A stretch of 64,000 bases of DNA from an uncultured Pelagibacteraceae bacterium (GTDB lineage: Bacteria; Pseudomonadota; Alphaproteobacteria; Pelagibacterales; Pelagibacteraceae): NCBI GenBank assembly GCA_902531885.1, contig CACAFZ010000001.1, positions 62,001 to 126,000 on the forward strand, in the 5' to 3' direction. The translations under genes and the position numbers were made by a program. Below the pieces are notes generated by a model, which had not been told where the DNA came from, did no database searches, and saw nothing but the letters and a program-made list of their open reading frames with translations. Positions 1 through 9,531 of this stretch are shown here, piece by piece; position 1 is the stretch's first letter, and each line of letters opens with the position of its first letter.

Positions 1-2
1 TT

Positions 3-1559
3 AAAGACTGGGAATACAAAAGAGACTTATTTGAATTAGATGAAAATGGTTTTGGAAAAGCAATTTATTCTTTTAATAAAAATAATAAAATTTATTCACT
101 ACTTTGTTTTTCTAATTATATTAAAGATGAAGATAGATCAGATAGAGTTATAGCTACAAAATGGGATGCTGCCTTTGTTCTGCATGATGGTATGCCAGAA
201 AAAAAAGATATTGAGCGTTTATATCAAAATGTTCCAAAACAAGAAATTGGAAGAGTTTCATATAAAGAGTTAAGTCTTTCAAGAGCAAACAAGTCAGTTA
301 GAATATTTAATCATGTAGTTGAAAGTTTATCTGTTGGGAAGCAACCAGATAAAAAAAAATTATCAGAAGTAGGGTACCTTTATAGAACTACAGCTGTTTA
401 CGGATCAGGAAAATTTGGTTTGGCAGATCGTTTTAGATTAAAAAATAGAGAAGAGATCAATGGACCTTTTCGACTTGAGATGATGTTAGTTTATCTCGTT
501 AGGCAATTTACATTCGATCAAGTTAATCATATAGCTAAATTAAAAAATCCAAACAAAGCTATAGAACTTGACAAAGAAATTTGCCGAAATCTTGGAATAG
601 GAAATTCAACTGGATTGGGCATGGCACCTTTTATAATTAACCATCCTACACTTTTAAATAATTGGATTTTAGCTAGGGAAACAGCACTAAAAAAAATAAG
701 AGAAATACAGAAAGTTAAATCAAATGATAAAGATTTATTCTTAAATTGCTTAAAAAGATCTTTAAATAATATTACAACTTGGAACTCTGATAGTGAATTT
801 CAAAAAAATAAAATTAATCAATTATTATCTGATCTGAATAAATTTATTAATTTTATAGAAAATGAGTTTGATTTTAATCAAGAATATGTATTTAACAAAA
901 TATACCTTTGGATTGAATCAAATCTTAAAGACGAATGTATTGAGTATATAGTCTCAATTATGATGGAGCCTTATGAACAAATTACAAATCCATTAGTTAA
1001 AAAAATGAGCTCCGATGAGGAAAAATATTTTAATATACCAGCCGATAGAACAATTTTTGATTTAAGAGGAATTTTAGAAAAAAATTATAAAAATATTATA
1101 AAGATAGATTTTAATGATAAAGAAAATAACAAATTTTTTTGGTTTGTTTCTAAGAACAAAGAGGAACCAAGGTTGGCGGACAGATATTTAGAAGAAGGTC
1201 ATGAGTTAGAACAACCATTAGCAATAGCTAGAGATATAAAAAAATTACATGAAAGAATTTCAAATGAAAAAAACTCATGCACTATAGCTAATTTTTTAAT
1301 AGAAAATAATGATCTAAGACACATTGTTAGAAGAGCATTTATAATTGAAAAATTTCCATACTCTGAAATTCAAGACAATATTATCGGATCCAAATTGATT
1401 CCTATAGACATGTTAAGATTGAAGCTATCCTTTTTTGGAGCACTAAAGTTTGATCCAAGATCTGATAAATGGCTGAGAATTACAATGTTTCAAGGGGCCC
1501 CTCTCCCTTATGAACTTAAAAAATTTAACGACCACTGGATATATAATTCTATAAATTAA
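3..1559 (+). CDS. conserved hypothetical protein, 5'-truncated by window edge
   Basis: Reading frame of the 192..1559 ORF stays open to the window start (KDWEYKRDLFELDENGFGKAIYSF...); the ATG at 192 is probably internal. Confidence 0.7.
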   Translation, partial: KDWEYKRDLFELDENGFGKAIYSFNKNNKIYSLLCFSNYIKDEDRSDRVIATKWDAAFVLHDGMPEKKDIERLYQNVPKQEIGRVSYKELSLSRANKSVRIFNHVVESLSVGKQPDKKKLSEVGYLYRTTAVYGSGKFGLADRFRLKNREEINGPFRLEMMLVYLVRQFTFDQVNHIAKLKNPNKAIELDKEICRNLGIGNSTGLGMAPFIINHPTLLNNWILARETALKKIREIQKVKSNDKDLFLNCLKRSLNNITTWNSDSEFQKNKINQLLSDLNKFINFIENEFDFNQEYVFNKIYLWIESNLKDECIEYIVSIMMEPYEQITNPLVKKMSSDEEKYFNIPADRTIFDLRGILEKNYKNIIKIDFNDKENNKFFWFVSKNKEEPRLADRYLEEGHELEQPLAIARDIKKLHERISNEKNSCTIANFLIENNDLRHIVRRAFIIEKFPYSEIQDNIIGSKLIPIDMLRLKLSFFGALKFDPRSDKWLRITMFQGAPLPYELKKFNDHWIYNSIN

Positions 1560-2171
1560 ATGATAAGTTTTAGCGAAATAGACACGACAACAAAAAGAGC
1601 TTCAAAAGCAATTGGATTTTCATGGGGAATAGCTGAAGAAGTTGGAAAAAATATTCGAAATATGGAACTTTTTGGTTTACCTGGCGTTAAAAATTTAAAT
1701 GAATATTTTAAGATTTATCCTAATAAACAATTTCAAAAAATAAGTCTAATATCTGAAAAAAATATTTCAGATAAAATTCCTTATTGTCCAATTATTTTGG
1801 GAGTAAATTTTTTAGACCAAATAAAAGTTTTAGAAAATAAAAAAGAAATAAATTTTAAAAATATTGCTTATCCAATGCTTTTTTTACCTTTTGCTAGTAG
1901 AGGTTCAGAGTTAATTGGAAAAAAAATTTTTTTAAATATTGATGAAAAAAAATTTTTACTTAGTTTTAATCAAGCTATTTATTCTAACGCTTCAGATAAA
2001 TTAATTATTGAAAAAACTGAAAATTTAAGATTAAGCTTCATTGAAAATAATAATTCTTTTTCGGAGGATGAATGGAAAGAAATCTATAAATTATCAGAAA
2101 AGACATTTGTTGAAGAAAAAGATTCTTTAAAAGAGTATAGTGCTGGAGCAGGACTGACAGATAATGACTGA
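1560..2171 (+). CDS. hypothetical protein (possibly DUF3726-like)
   Basis: 203 aa ORF starting directly after the preceding stop; family call is a weak recollection. Confidence 0.6.
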   Translation: MISFSEIDTTTKRASKAIGFSWGIAEEVGKNIRNMELFGLPGVKNLNEYFKIYPNKQFQKISLISEKNISDKIPYCPIILGVNFLDQIKVLENKKEINFKNIAYPMLFLPFASRGSELIGKKIFLNIDEKKFLLSFNQAIYSNASDKLIIEKTENLRLSFIENNNSFSEDEWKEIYKLSEKTFVEEKDSLKEYSAGAGLTDND

Positions 2172-2319
2172 TAAATCGCACGAAAACGACCTTAAAGATT
2201 TAAACAATATTTGTGAAGAATGCAAAAACGAAGATGAAAGTGTTTCTCAAAATCTAATTTTAACAGGTTTTAAAATTTGCAAATCATGCAAGACTTCAAA
2301 AACGGTTTTTCCTATTTAG
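2164..2319 (+). CDS. small zinc-ribbon-like protein, 51 aa
   Basis: Not in ORF track. ATG overlaps upstream stop (aatgactga); translation MTDKSHENDLKDLNNICEECKNEDESVSQNLILTGFKICKSCKTSKTVFPI with two CxxC pairs. Confidence 0.6.
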   Translation: MTDKSHENDLKDLNNICEECKNEDESVSQNLILTGFKICKSCKTSKTVFPI

Positions 2320-2861
2320 CTTATAGCGCTTATAGGTAGTGCTTCCATTTTACTCATAACAAATGAAATGGATAAAAATGCAATAATTAAAAAAGATAAA
2401 AAAATTATTCCAAAGGATTTAAAATTTGATTTAAGATTAAGTATTTGTTTGGTAGCAATAATTAATGATGCAAAGATCCAAAATTGAGTAAGAAAAATAA
2501 TTGGAATTACTAGCTCAGGTATTACTGCAAAAAATCTAATTAATCCTGGTGAATGAGCATAGCCTACTCCAATTAATATTTTTTTAAATGATACCTTGCT
2601 TTCTTTGTCTGGAAAAAGCTTGGTGCCTATAACAAAAATAAACAAAGCCCATATAATCCATGTAATAACTGCAGTTAGTCCTGACATTCCAATTGCAGTC
2701 TTTATAATCGTATTAGCGGCAACTGCTCCTGCCAGACCATCAAGTATCATTATTAGACCAGCAAAATAAATGCCTGCTTCTCCAAAGTATCGATTATCTT
2801 TATAAAGACTTTTATCTAATTTTATTGATCTAACAATTATATTTAAAAAAAGAGCAAACAT
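2316..2861 (-). CDS. Yip1-like multi-pass membrane protein
   Basis: 181 aa hydrophobic ORF with YIP1-like organisation. Confidence 0.6.
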   Translation of the reverse strand: MFALFLNIIVRSIKLDKSLYKDNRYFGEAGIYFAGLIMILDGLAGAVAANTIIKTAIGMSGLTAVITWIIWALFIFVIGTKLFPDKESKVSFKKILIGVGYAHSPGLIRFFAVIPELVIPIIFLTQFWIFASLIIATKQILNLKSNFKSFGIIFLSFLIIAFLSISFVMSKMEALPISAIS

Positions 2862-2890
2862 TATCTATTGATAAACAATTTAACATTTAA

Positions 2891-2917
2891 AATTAGGGAC
2901 AATAAATATCCCTAATT
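2891..2917 (-). terminator. hairpin downstream of the DmdA-like gene
   Basis: aattaggga-caataaata-tccctaatt, perfect 9-bp stem just after the stop at 2926; no strong U-tract. Confidence 0.55.
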
Positions 2918-2925
2918 ATAAATTA

Positions 2926-4284
2926 CTAACCTTTCACAACCTCTCTGGTATTTGCATTGAAAGATTGTTTAAACGGTATATCTACAACAACTGCATCTAC
3001 TGGTTGACCAGGTTTATCAGAGTATTTTTCAGGAAGATGAACTTTATATTTTGTTCCTACTTTTCCTTTAGGAAAACCATTTGCATTTAAAGTTCCATCA
3101 AAAGGTACATATCCCATTGCAATATTTTGTTTTTTTTCTGGGTGGTACCATGGAGATGTTATAAATCCAACTGGATCTCCACCATCTGTATTTGAAATTA
3201 ACCAAAAATCAGGTGCATACTCTTCAATTGGTTTTCCACCTAATTCGAGACCAACTAATTGAAGCTTGTAAGGTTTTTTACCAGCCTTGATTTCTGTGCC
3301 CATTTTTTCTAAAGCGGCTTTACCAACATAGTCAGTTTTTTTATTCCACTCGCCTTTTCCAGACAAGGAAACTTGATAACCAAGATTACATTGGTAAGGA
3401 TTATGCTCTGTATCCATATCTTGTCCCCAAGAAAGAATTCCAGCTTGAATTCTTCTATGATGAGCAGGAGCAATAACCATCAAATTATGTTTTTTTCCTG
3501 CTTCAAGAACAGCATTCCACATATCTTCTGCATATAAAGTTGCGTTTCTTAAATATATTTCATAGCCAGCCTCTCCCGAGAAACCAGATTGTGAAATTAC
3601 ACAACTTCTTCCAGCGACTTTAACTTCCGCTAAACCATAAAAAGGCATATTGTCTAAATCTACTTGATCTCCAAGTAAATCTTTCATTAAAGCTTTTGAC
3701 TTAGGTCCTTGGATTTGTACCGGACAAGCATCAATCTCTTCTATTCTACAATTAAATCTTCCGTCTGCATTAACACCTTGTAGATACATACCAATATCCG
3801 AGTCTGATAATGAAAACCAAAATTCATCTTTTGAAATTCTTAGTAGAATTGGATCGTTTAAAACTCCACCATATTGATTACATAAAATTACATACCTAGC
3901 TCTCATAGGAGAAATTTTTGTTGCATCTCTTGTTATTACATAGTCAGTAAATTTTTCTGCATCTGGTCCTTTAACTCTTATTTGTCTTTCAACAGCAACA
4001 TTCCACATTGTTACGTGATTAACAATCGCATCATACTCAACCATTGCACCACCATCTTCTGGTTTTACATATCCTCTTGGATGATAAATTCTATTATAAA
4101 CTGTTGCTCTCCAACAACCAGCCTGCATTGATAAATGCCAATAAGGTGATTTTCTTACTCTTGTAGAAATTAGCATTTCTACTTTTGTTGGACCACTTTG
4201 TCTTAAATTATATGGAACTTCTCTATCAGATTGATCAACTGAAGTTACATGTTTTAGTTTAGTATAGTCAAATTCATTAGACAT
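2926..4284 (-). CDS. GcvT/DmdA-like tetrahydrofolate-dependent demethylase
   Basis: 452 aa; DmdA-like features (WNVAVERQIRVKG, VLNDPILLRISKDEFWFSLSDSDI, RRIQAGILSWGQDMDTEHNPYQC). Confidence 0.75.
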   Translation of the reverse strand: MSNEFDYTKLKHVTSVDQSDREVPYNLRQSGPTKVEMLISTRVRKSPYWHLSMQAGCWRATVYNRIYHPRGYVKPEDGGAMVEYDAIVNHVTMWNVAVERQIRVKGPDAEKFTDYVITRDATKISPMRARYVILCNQYGGVLNDPILLRISKDEFWFSLSDSDIGMYLQGVNADGRFNCRIEEIDACPVQIQGPKSKALMKDLLGDQVDLDNMPFYGLAEVKVAGRSCVISQSGFSGEAGYEIYLRNATLYAEDMWNAVLEAGKKHNLMVIAPAHHRRIQAGILSWGQDMDTEHNPYQCNLGYQVSLSGKGEWNKKTDYVGKAALEKMGTEIKAGKKPYKLQLVGLELGGKPIEEYAPDFWLISNTDGGDPVGFITSPWYHPEKKQNIAMGYVPFDGTLNANGFPKGKVGTKYKVHLPEKYSDKPGQPVDAVVVDIPFKQSFNANTREVVKG

Positions 4285-5005
4285 AACTATTCTCCTTCAA
4301 CCACTTGTTTGTTTCCTTCAAGCCGCCGAATGTATAAATGTGGAAGTTTTCTGAATATTTTTTTACTTTCCCAATTAATTCATTAGGGTCTTTAGGTCTC
4401 ATTAAATCTAACGCCTTACTAAAATTAGACTTAAGAAAGTTTAAGGAATTTTTTGCTCCTACAATATTAGCAAATTTAATTAAGCTAGTTATTTTTAGAG
4501 GTCCAGTAATTCCAACATGAACTGGTACTGTTTGTTTGGAAATAAAATCTATGATTGGCTGAGGATCCAATAACCATTGGGTTACTATATAATCAGCGTA
4601 AGGCTTTTTATCTTTCATAGCTTTTTCTAAGTCAGAATCGGATATATCAGGACTCCCCTCGGGATGTCCAGCGATTCCTATCTTCAATTGTTCAAAATAG
4701 CCCGTCTCTAAAAGCTGAATTGAACTATCAAATTTTCCAACTGGTTCTCTACCACCACCAATAACAAGAACTTGTTTTACACCGCCATCTTTACATCTAG
4801 AGACATATTCTTTGAGTTGTTCATCATTTTCAATAGATCTAGCAGGAAAATGAGGTATTGGATTAAACCCTTTTTTGGCTAGTTTAGTAGCTTGTTCAGA
4901 AGTATCTTTATAATCACCCCCTGGAAGCATAGTTATGTATACATCCTTTAAAGATGGCAAAGTATCAAGGTCTGTCTTAGGCCCAATTTCCAAAGAAAAA
5001 TTCAT
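4277..5005 (-). CDS. methylenetetrahydrofolate reductase-like protein
   Basis: 242 aa MetF-like barrel features (ITMLPGGDYKDTSEQATKLAKKGFNPIPHFPARSI, KIGIAGHPEGSPDI); overlaps start of the DmdA-like gene. Confidence 0.7.
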   Translation of the reverse strand: MNFSLEIGPKTDLDTLPSLKDVYITMLPGGDYKDTSEQATKLAKKGFNPIPHFPARSIENDEQLKEYVSRCKDGGVKQVLVIGGGREPVGKFDSSIQLLETGYFEQLKIGIAGHPEGSPDISDSDLEKAMKDKKPYADYIVTQWLLDPQPIIDFISKQTVPVHVGITGPLKITSLIKFANIVGAKNSLNFLKSNFSKALDLMRPKDPNELIGKVKKYSENFHIYTFGGLKETNKWLKENSYV

Positions 5006-5069
5006 TAAAGGATATTTATTTATTTTAAAATATCTGTCTATAAAAATCGGCTCAAGTGAGCCAAGAAGT

Positions 5070-5954
5070 CTATTTTTTTATGCCTCTGTGTTTTTGAATT
5101 CTTCGACCATATTCTTGAGTAATTCTATCAAATATTATTGCTAAAGCTACTATAGCTAAACCATTCATTAAACCTAAAGCTAAATATTGATTTGATATAG
5201 CTCTTAAAATTGGAACACCTAACCCTTTTACTCCTATCATAGAAGCAATAACAACCATTGCTAAAGCCATCATAATTGTTTGATTAACCCCTGCAAAAAC
5301 AGTTGGTAGAGCCAAAGGTATTTGTACAGTTCTTAATTTTTGTATTTTAGTTGCCCCAAAAGCTTCACTGGCTTCTATTGTTTCTTTATCAACTTCTCTT
5401 ATTCCTAAATTTGTTAATCTTATAACCGGAGGTATTGCATAAATACAAACAGCAATTAAACCAGGAATTTTTCCTATACCAAGTAACATTAAAATTGGAA
5501 TTAAATAGACAAAACTAGGAATAGTTTGCATCATATCTAAAACAGGAAGCATAGCTTTTTCAACTCTATTAGATCTTGCCATAAGTATTCCAACAGGGAT
5601 TCCAACTGCTATACACATAATTGTACATACTGTTATTATAGCTACTGTTGCCATACAATCTTTCCACATGCCAAAATACCCGATTAACATAAAAGCTAAA
5701 ACACTTCCGACAACAAGCTTCCAACTTCTTGAACCTAACCATGCCAATATACCAAGCACCAACATTATTATTGGCCAAGGTGTAGCTAGTAATAATTTTT
5801 CTAACCTAATTAAAAAAAATAATAATGGATCAAAAAAAGCTTCTATACCGTCACCATAAGCTCTAGAAAATTCTCTAAATGTATGATCAATCCCTTTTCT
5901 TAATTCCATTAGGGAGGTACGTTCCATTACTGGAAATTTAGTTAAAAATTCCAT
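5070..5954 (-). CDS. proW: glycine betaine/proline-type ABC transporter permease (ProW/OpuAB family)
   Basis: Multi-pass, BPD_transp_1 signature (EASEAFGATKIQKLRTVQIPLALPTVFAGVNQTIMMALAMVVIASMIG). Confidence 0.85.
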   Translation of the reverse strand: MEFLTKFPVMERTSLMELRKGIDHTFREFSRAYGDGIEAFFDPLLFFLIRLEKLLLATPWPIIMLVLGILAWLGSRSWKLVVGSVLAFMLIGYFGMWKDCMATVAIITVCTIMCIAVGIPVGILMARSNRVEKAMLPVLDMMQTIPSFVYLIPILMLLGIGKIPGLIAVCIYAIPPVIRLTNLGIREVDKETIEASEAFGATKIQKLRTVQIPLALPTVFAGVNQTIMMALAMVVIASMIGVKGLGVPILRAISNQYLALGLMNGLAIVALAIIFDRITQEYGRRIQKHRGIKK

Positions 5955-5970
5955 CTAATTCCTAAAAAAG

Positions 5971-6002
5971 TTAACGAGCCTACTTAATTATAGGCTCGTT
6001 AA
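5971..6002 (-). promoter_or_regulatory. intercistronic hairpin between binding protein and permease genes
   Basis: ttaacgagccta-cttaatta... perfect 12-bp inverted repeat ttaacgagccta / taggctcgttaa with 8-nt loop. Confidence 0.8.
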
Positions 6003-6014
6003 ACAAATTATATT

Positions 6015-7034
6015 TTAAAGACCAGCTTTGATTTTTTTAGCAGCTGCTGAAGAAACCCATTTACTCCAAACGGCTTCATGCTGTTTTAAAAATTCAATTG
6101 CTGCATCTGAACCTTTAGCTTGGTTGTCTGCCATATATACAAGCATTCCATTCATTACTTCACCTGGGTAAGTACGTTTTTCAACATAACTTAAAGCTTC
6201 TTTTCCACCAGTTTTTGCAAAGTTTGCTGTAACAATAGAATTAACTTCAGACTTTGTCCATGATGTAGGTTTAGGATTAGCACAATCTTGTTCAGCTAAT
6301 GTTATACAGTTATCCCAGTTATCTCTTCCACCAAATGGAACTCCAAAATCAACTGAAATTAAACCATATTTTCCAACCATTGATGTTGGATTCCAATAGT
6401 AACCAAACCAAGGATTTCCAGAATCAGCTGCCTTAGATATTGTACCATCTAAACCTGCTGCAGAACCTGGATCTATTAATACCCATCCTTTTTTTTCCAT
6501 TTCAAAAGCTCTGAAAAGGTTTGCATTAGCTAACTGACATCCCCATCCAGCTGGGCAACCAACAAAAGCTCCTTTAGAAGGATCTTCTTTTGATGGAAAC
6601 CATTCAGGATGTTCTAAGATTTGCATTGCAGTCATACCTTTTATCTCAGGAATTTTTTTAAGAGTTCCTGGAGTTATCCACCAGCCTTCACCAAGACCAG
6701 TAATAGGCGCTCCGTTTGCAATGATTAATCTTTTCTCTGAAACAGCTTTCTTTAAAGGTGTGTAAACAGCGTTAGCCCATTGTTCTGGGTTCATATCTGG
6801 TTCACCTTTTTCATCCATTGAAGTAAAAGTGGGCATAGTAGCACCTGGTATTAACTCTACTTCACAACCATATCCTTTTTCTAAAATTATTTTATCTACA
6901 TTGGCCATTAATTCAGCCGATGCCCAGTTTTGTTCAGCAATAACTAATTTTCCACATCCTGCATTAGCTACACTTGAAAAAGCACCGAATAAAAATACTG
7001 ACAACATAGTAAAAAGTATTTTTCTTATTTTCAT
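6015..7034 (-). CDS. proX: glycine betaine-type ABC transporter substrate-binding protein (OpuAC/ProX family)
   Basis: Signal peptide; OpuAC-like features (KLVIAEQNWASAELMANVDKIILEKGYGCEVELIPG). Confidence 0.85.
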   Translation of the reverse strand: MKIRKILFTMLSVFLFGAFSSVANAGCGKLVIAEQNWASAELMANVDKIILEKGYGCEVELIPGATMPTFTSMDEKGEPDMNPEQWANAVYTPLKKAVSEKRLIIANGAPITGLGEGWWITPGTLKKIPEIKGMTAMQILEHPEWFPSKEDPSKGAFVGCPAGWGCQLANANLFRAFEMEKKGWVLIDPGSAAGLDGTISKAADSGNPWFGYYWNPTSMVGKYGLISVDFGVPFGGRDNWDNCITLAEQDCANPKPTSWTKSEVNSIVTANFAKTGGKEALSYVEKRTYPGEVMNGMLVYMADNQAKGSDAAIEFLKQHEAVWSKWVSSAAAKKIKAGL

Positions 7035-7116
7035 TATTTCCTCTTACGTAAGTTTATTTTGTAAAAGAAAACATATTTAAGCAAAAAAATCAAATTTGAT
7101 TCAACTACAGATAGAT

Positions 7117-9522
7117 TTATGATCTCATTTTAATACCTTTTGGGTCATACAAAGGCTGTTTTATTATTGAACAATCATAAAAATCACCATTAATTTCAAC
7201 TTGAAACTTTTCGTTAGATTTACAAATTGTCTCATCTAGATACGAGTAGGCAATACTTTTCTTTACATAGTGAGCATATCCTCCTGATGTTATGTAACCA
7301 ATACTTTTTCCATCTTTCATAACTGCTTCATTGTTAGTTACATCAATGTCTTTTGTTTCAACAATTAAAGGAGTAAGTTTTAAATTGCTTTTGTCATTTT
7401 CTGCACTTTTTTTACCAATAAAATCTTTTTTCCAATCAATAAAAATATCTAAACCGGACTCTTTAGCAGTAAAGTCTGGTCTAAAATCTAATGTCCAAGC
7501 ACCCCAGCTTTTTTCTAGTCTCATCGACATTAAAGCTCTTCCACCAAATGGTTTTAAATTGAATTCTTTTCCTGCATTTTCTATTTCCTCATAAAGCTTC
7601 AATTGAAAATGAGGAGCAACATAAATTTCGTATCCCAGCTCTCCAGTAAATGAAATTCTATTTACTATTGCAGGCACACCTGCAACAAACATTCTTTTTG
7701 TATCTCTAAATTTAAAATTATCATTAGAAACATCTTCTCTAACTAATTTTTGAAGCAAATCTCTTGATTTAGGGCCGGCAATTGAAATTCCATGAAAATC
7801 ATCTGATCTATTTATATATTTAACATTAAATTTACTTATATGGCTTTCAAACCATCTTCTATGCATTTCTTGTGCAGCACCAGAACCAAAAATCATAAAT
7901 TCATTTTCATCAAGACATGCAACAGTTAAATCTCCGTATAATTTTCCTTTGTAAGTAAGCATTGGACTTAAAGAAATCCTTTTCTGCTTTGGTAGTTTTC
8001 CAGCTAAAATATGATCTAAAAATTTTCTGGCATCTGGACCTTTAAATTCGTGTTTTGAAAAGTTTGCTACCTCAATAGCTCCTACATTTTCTCTTACATT
8101 TTGAACTTCTTTTGAGACATAGTCATGTGATCTTGATCTTTTAATTGTTGGCTCTTCATGAGCATCCTCTTTATTATTTGCAAACCATAAGACATTTTCT
8201 AGTCCAAAACTATCCCCCATGACTGCTCCTTTTGATACGAAACGATCATAAAGAGCTGTAGTTTTTTGTTTTCTACCTTTTGGTAAAGTTTCATTAGGAA
8301 AGGTCATAATAAATCTTCTTTCATAATTTTCTGAAGATTTAATTGTTCCATATTCAGGAGATGCATAATCTCCAAATCTTGCAATATCCATTGCCCAAAC
8401 ATCAATTGATGGTTCTCCGTCGATTATCCATTCAGCAATACATTTTCCAACACCACCACCTTGACAGAAGCCTGCCATAACACCAACTGCTACCCAATAG
8501 TTCTTCATTCCAGGCACGGGTCCAATTAGAGGACTACCATCTGGACCAAATGTAAAAGGGCCGTTTACAATATTTTTAATACCTGCTTTTTCTAAAGCTG
8601 GCATTCTTTCAAAACCAATTGCTAGCCTGTCTTGTATATTATCTAGCTTTGGTTCTAAAAGTTCATGGCCAAAATTCATTGGTGTCCCATTTACTTTCCA
8701 TGGAGTAGATTTTGGTTCATAAGTTCCAAGCAACATTCCTTTGCCTTCTTGTCTAAAATATATATTTCCTTCAAAGTCTGTTCCAATTGGTAATCTTTGA
8801 TCACCCATTGCTTCTATTTCTGGAATAGCTTCTGTAATTAAATAATGATGCTCCATTGGTTGAACAGGTAAATTCAATCCTGCTAATTTACCAACTTCTC
8901 TTGCCCACAAACCTCCAGCATTAATAACTATTTCTGCATTAATATTTCCTTTGTCAGTAATTACTTCCCAAGTTCCATCATTTTTTTGTTTAGTATCTTT
9001 AACAGTTGTATGAGTATAATATTTTCCTCCATGCACTTTTGCAGCTTTGGCAAAAGCATAGGTTACTCCAGACGGATCTACTTCACCATCAATTGGATCC
9101 CATAATGCTAAAAGATATCTTTTAGGATCGATTAATGGATTTTTCTTTTTAACTTCTTCTAGAGAAATAAATTCTTGATCAAGACCCATGTATCTTGCTT
9201 TTGATCTTTCTCTTTTTAAATAGTCAGCCCAAACTTCATTAGAAGCTAAATAAAAACCACCACTTGGTTTAAATCCAATTGCGTGTCCAGACTCTTTTTC
9301 AATTTCTTTATAAAGACCAATAGTATAAGCCATCATTCTTGAAATGTTTGGATCAGAAGAAATTACGTGAACATTTCCTGCGGCATGCCAAGAAGAGCCA
9401 GAAGTTAATTCGCTTCTTTCTAAAAGAATACAATCTTTTAAACCGAATTTAGATAGATGATAAAGTATAGAACAACCAACTACACCACCGCCTATTACAA
9501 CTACTTTGGCATGTTTTTCCAT
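7117..9522 (-). CDS. FAD-dependent dimethylglycine/sarcosine dehydrogenase-like enzyme with C-terminal GcvT domain
   Basis: 801 aa; N-terminal DAO fold ([43 protein letters not shown]), C-terminal aminomethyltransferase domain. Confidence 0.85.
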   Translation of the reverse strand: MEKHAKVVVIGGGVVGCSILYHLSKFGLKDCILLERSELTSGSSWHAAGNVHVISSDPNISRMMAYTIGLYKEIEKESGHAIGFKPSGGFYLASNEVWADYLKRERSKARYMGLDQEFISLEEVKKKNPLIDPKRYLLALWDPIDGEVDPSGVTYAFAKAAKVHGGKYYTHTTVKDTKQKNDGTWEVITDKGNINAEIVINAGGLWAREVGKLAGLNLPVQPMEHHYLITEAIPEIEAMGDQRLPIGTDFEGNIYFRQEGKGMLLGTYEPKSTPWKVNGTPMNFGHELLEPKLDNIQDRLAIGFERMPALEKAGIKNIVNGPFTFGPDGSPLIGPVPGMKNYWVAVGVMAGFCQGGGVGKCIAEWIIDGEPSIDVWAMDIARFGDYASPEYGTIKSSENYERRFIMTFPNETLPKGRKQKTTALYDRFVSKGAVMGDSFGLENVLWFANNKEDAHEEPTIKRSRSHDYVSKEVQNVRENVGAIEVANFSKHEFKGPDARKFLDHILAGKLPKQKRISLSPMLTYKGKLYGDLTVACLDENEFMIFGSGAAQEMHRRWFESHISKFNVKYINRSDDFHGISIAGPKSRDLLQKLVREDVSNDNFKFRDTKRMFVAGVPAIVNRISFTGELGYEIYVAPHFQLKLYEEIENAGKEFNLKPFGGRALMSMRLEKSWGAWTLDFRPDFTAKESGLDIFIDWKKDFIGKKSAENDKSNLKLTPLIVETKDIDVTNNEAVMKDGKSIGYITSGGYAHYVKKSIAYSYLDETICKSNEKFQVEINGDFYDCSIIKQPLYDPKGIKMRS

Positions 9523-9531
9523 TACAGAATA

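Noticed and set aside
7331-7594. Antisense ORF over the FAD-GcvT gene, and similar short ones at 4338, 4935, 5668 and 6829
   Set aside because: Opposite-strand shadows of strong coding regions.
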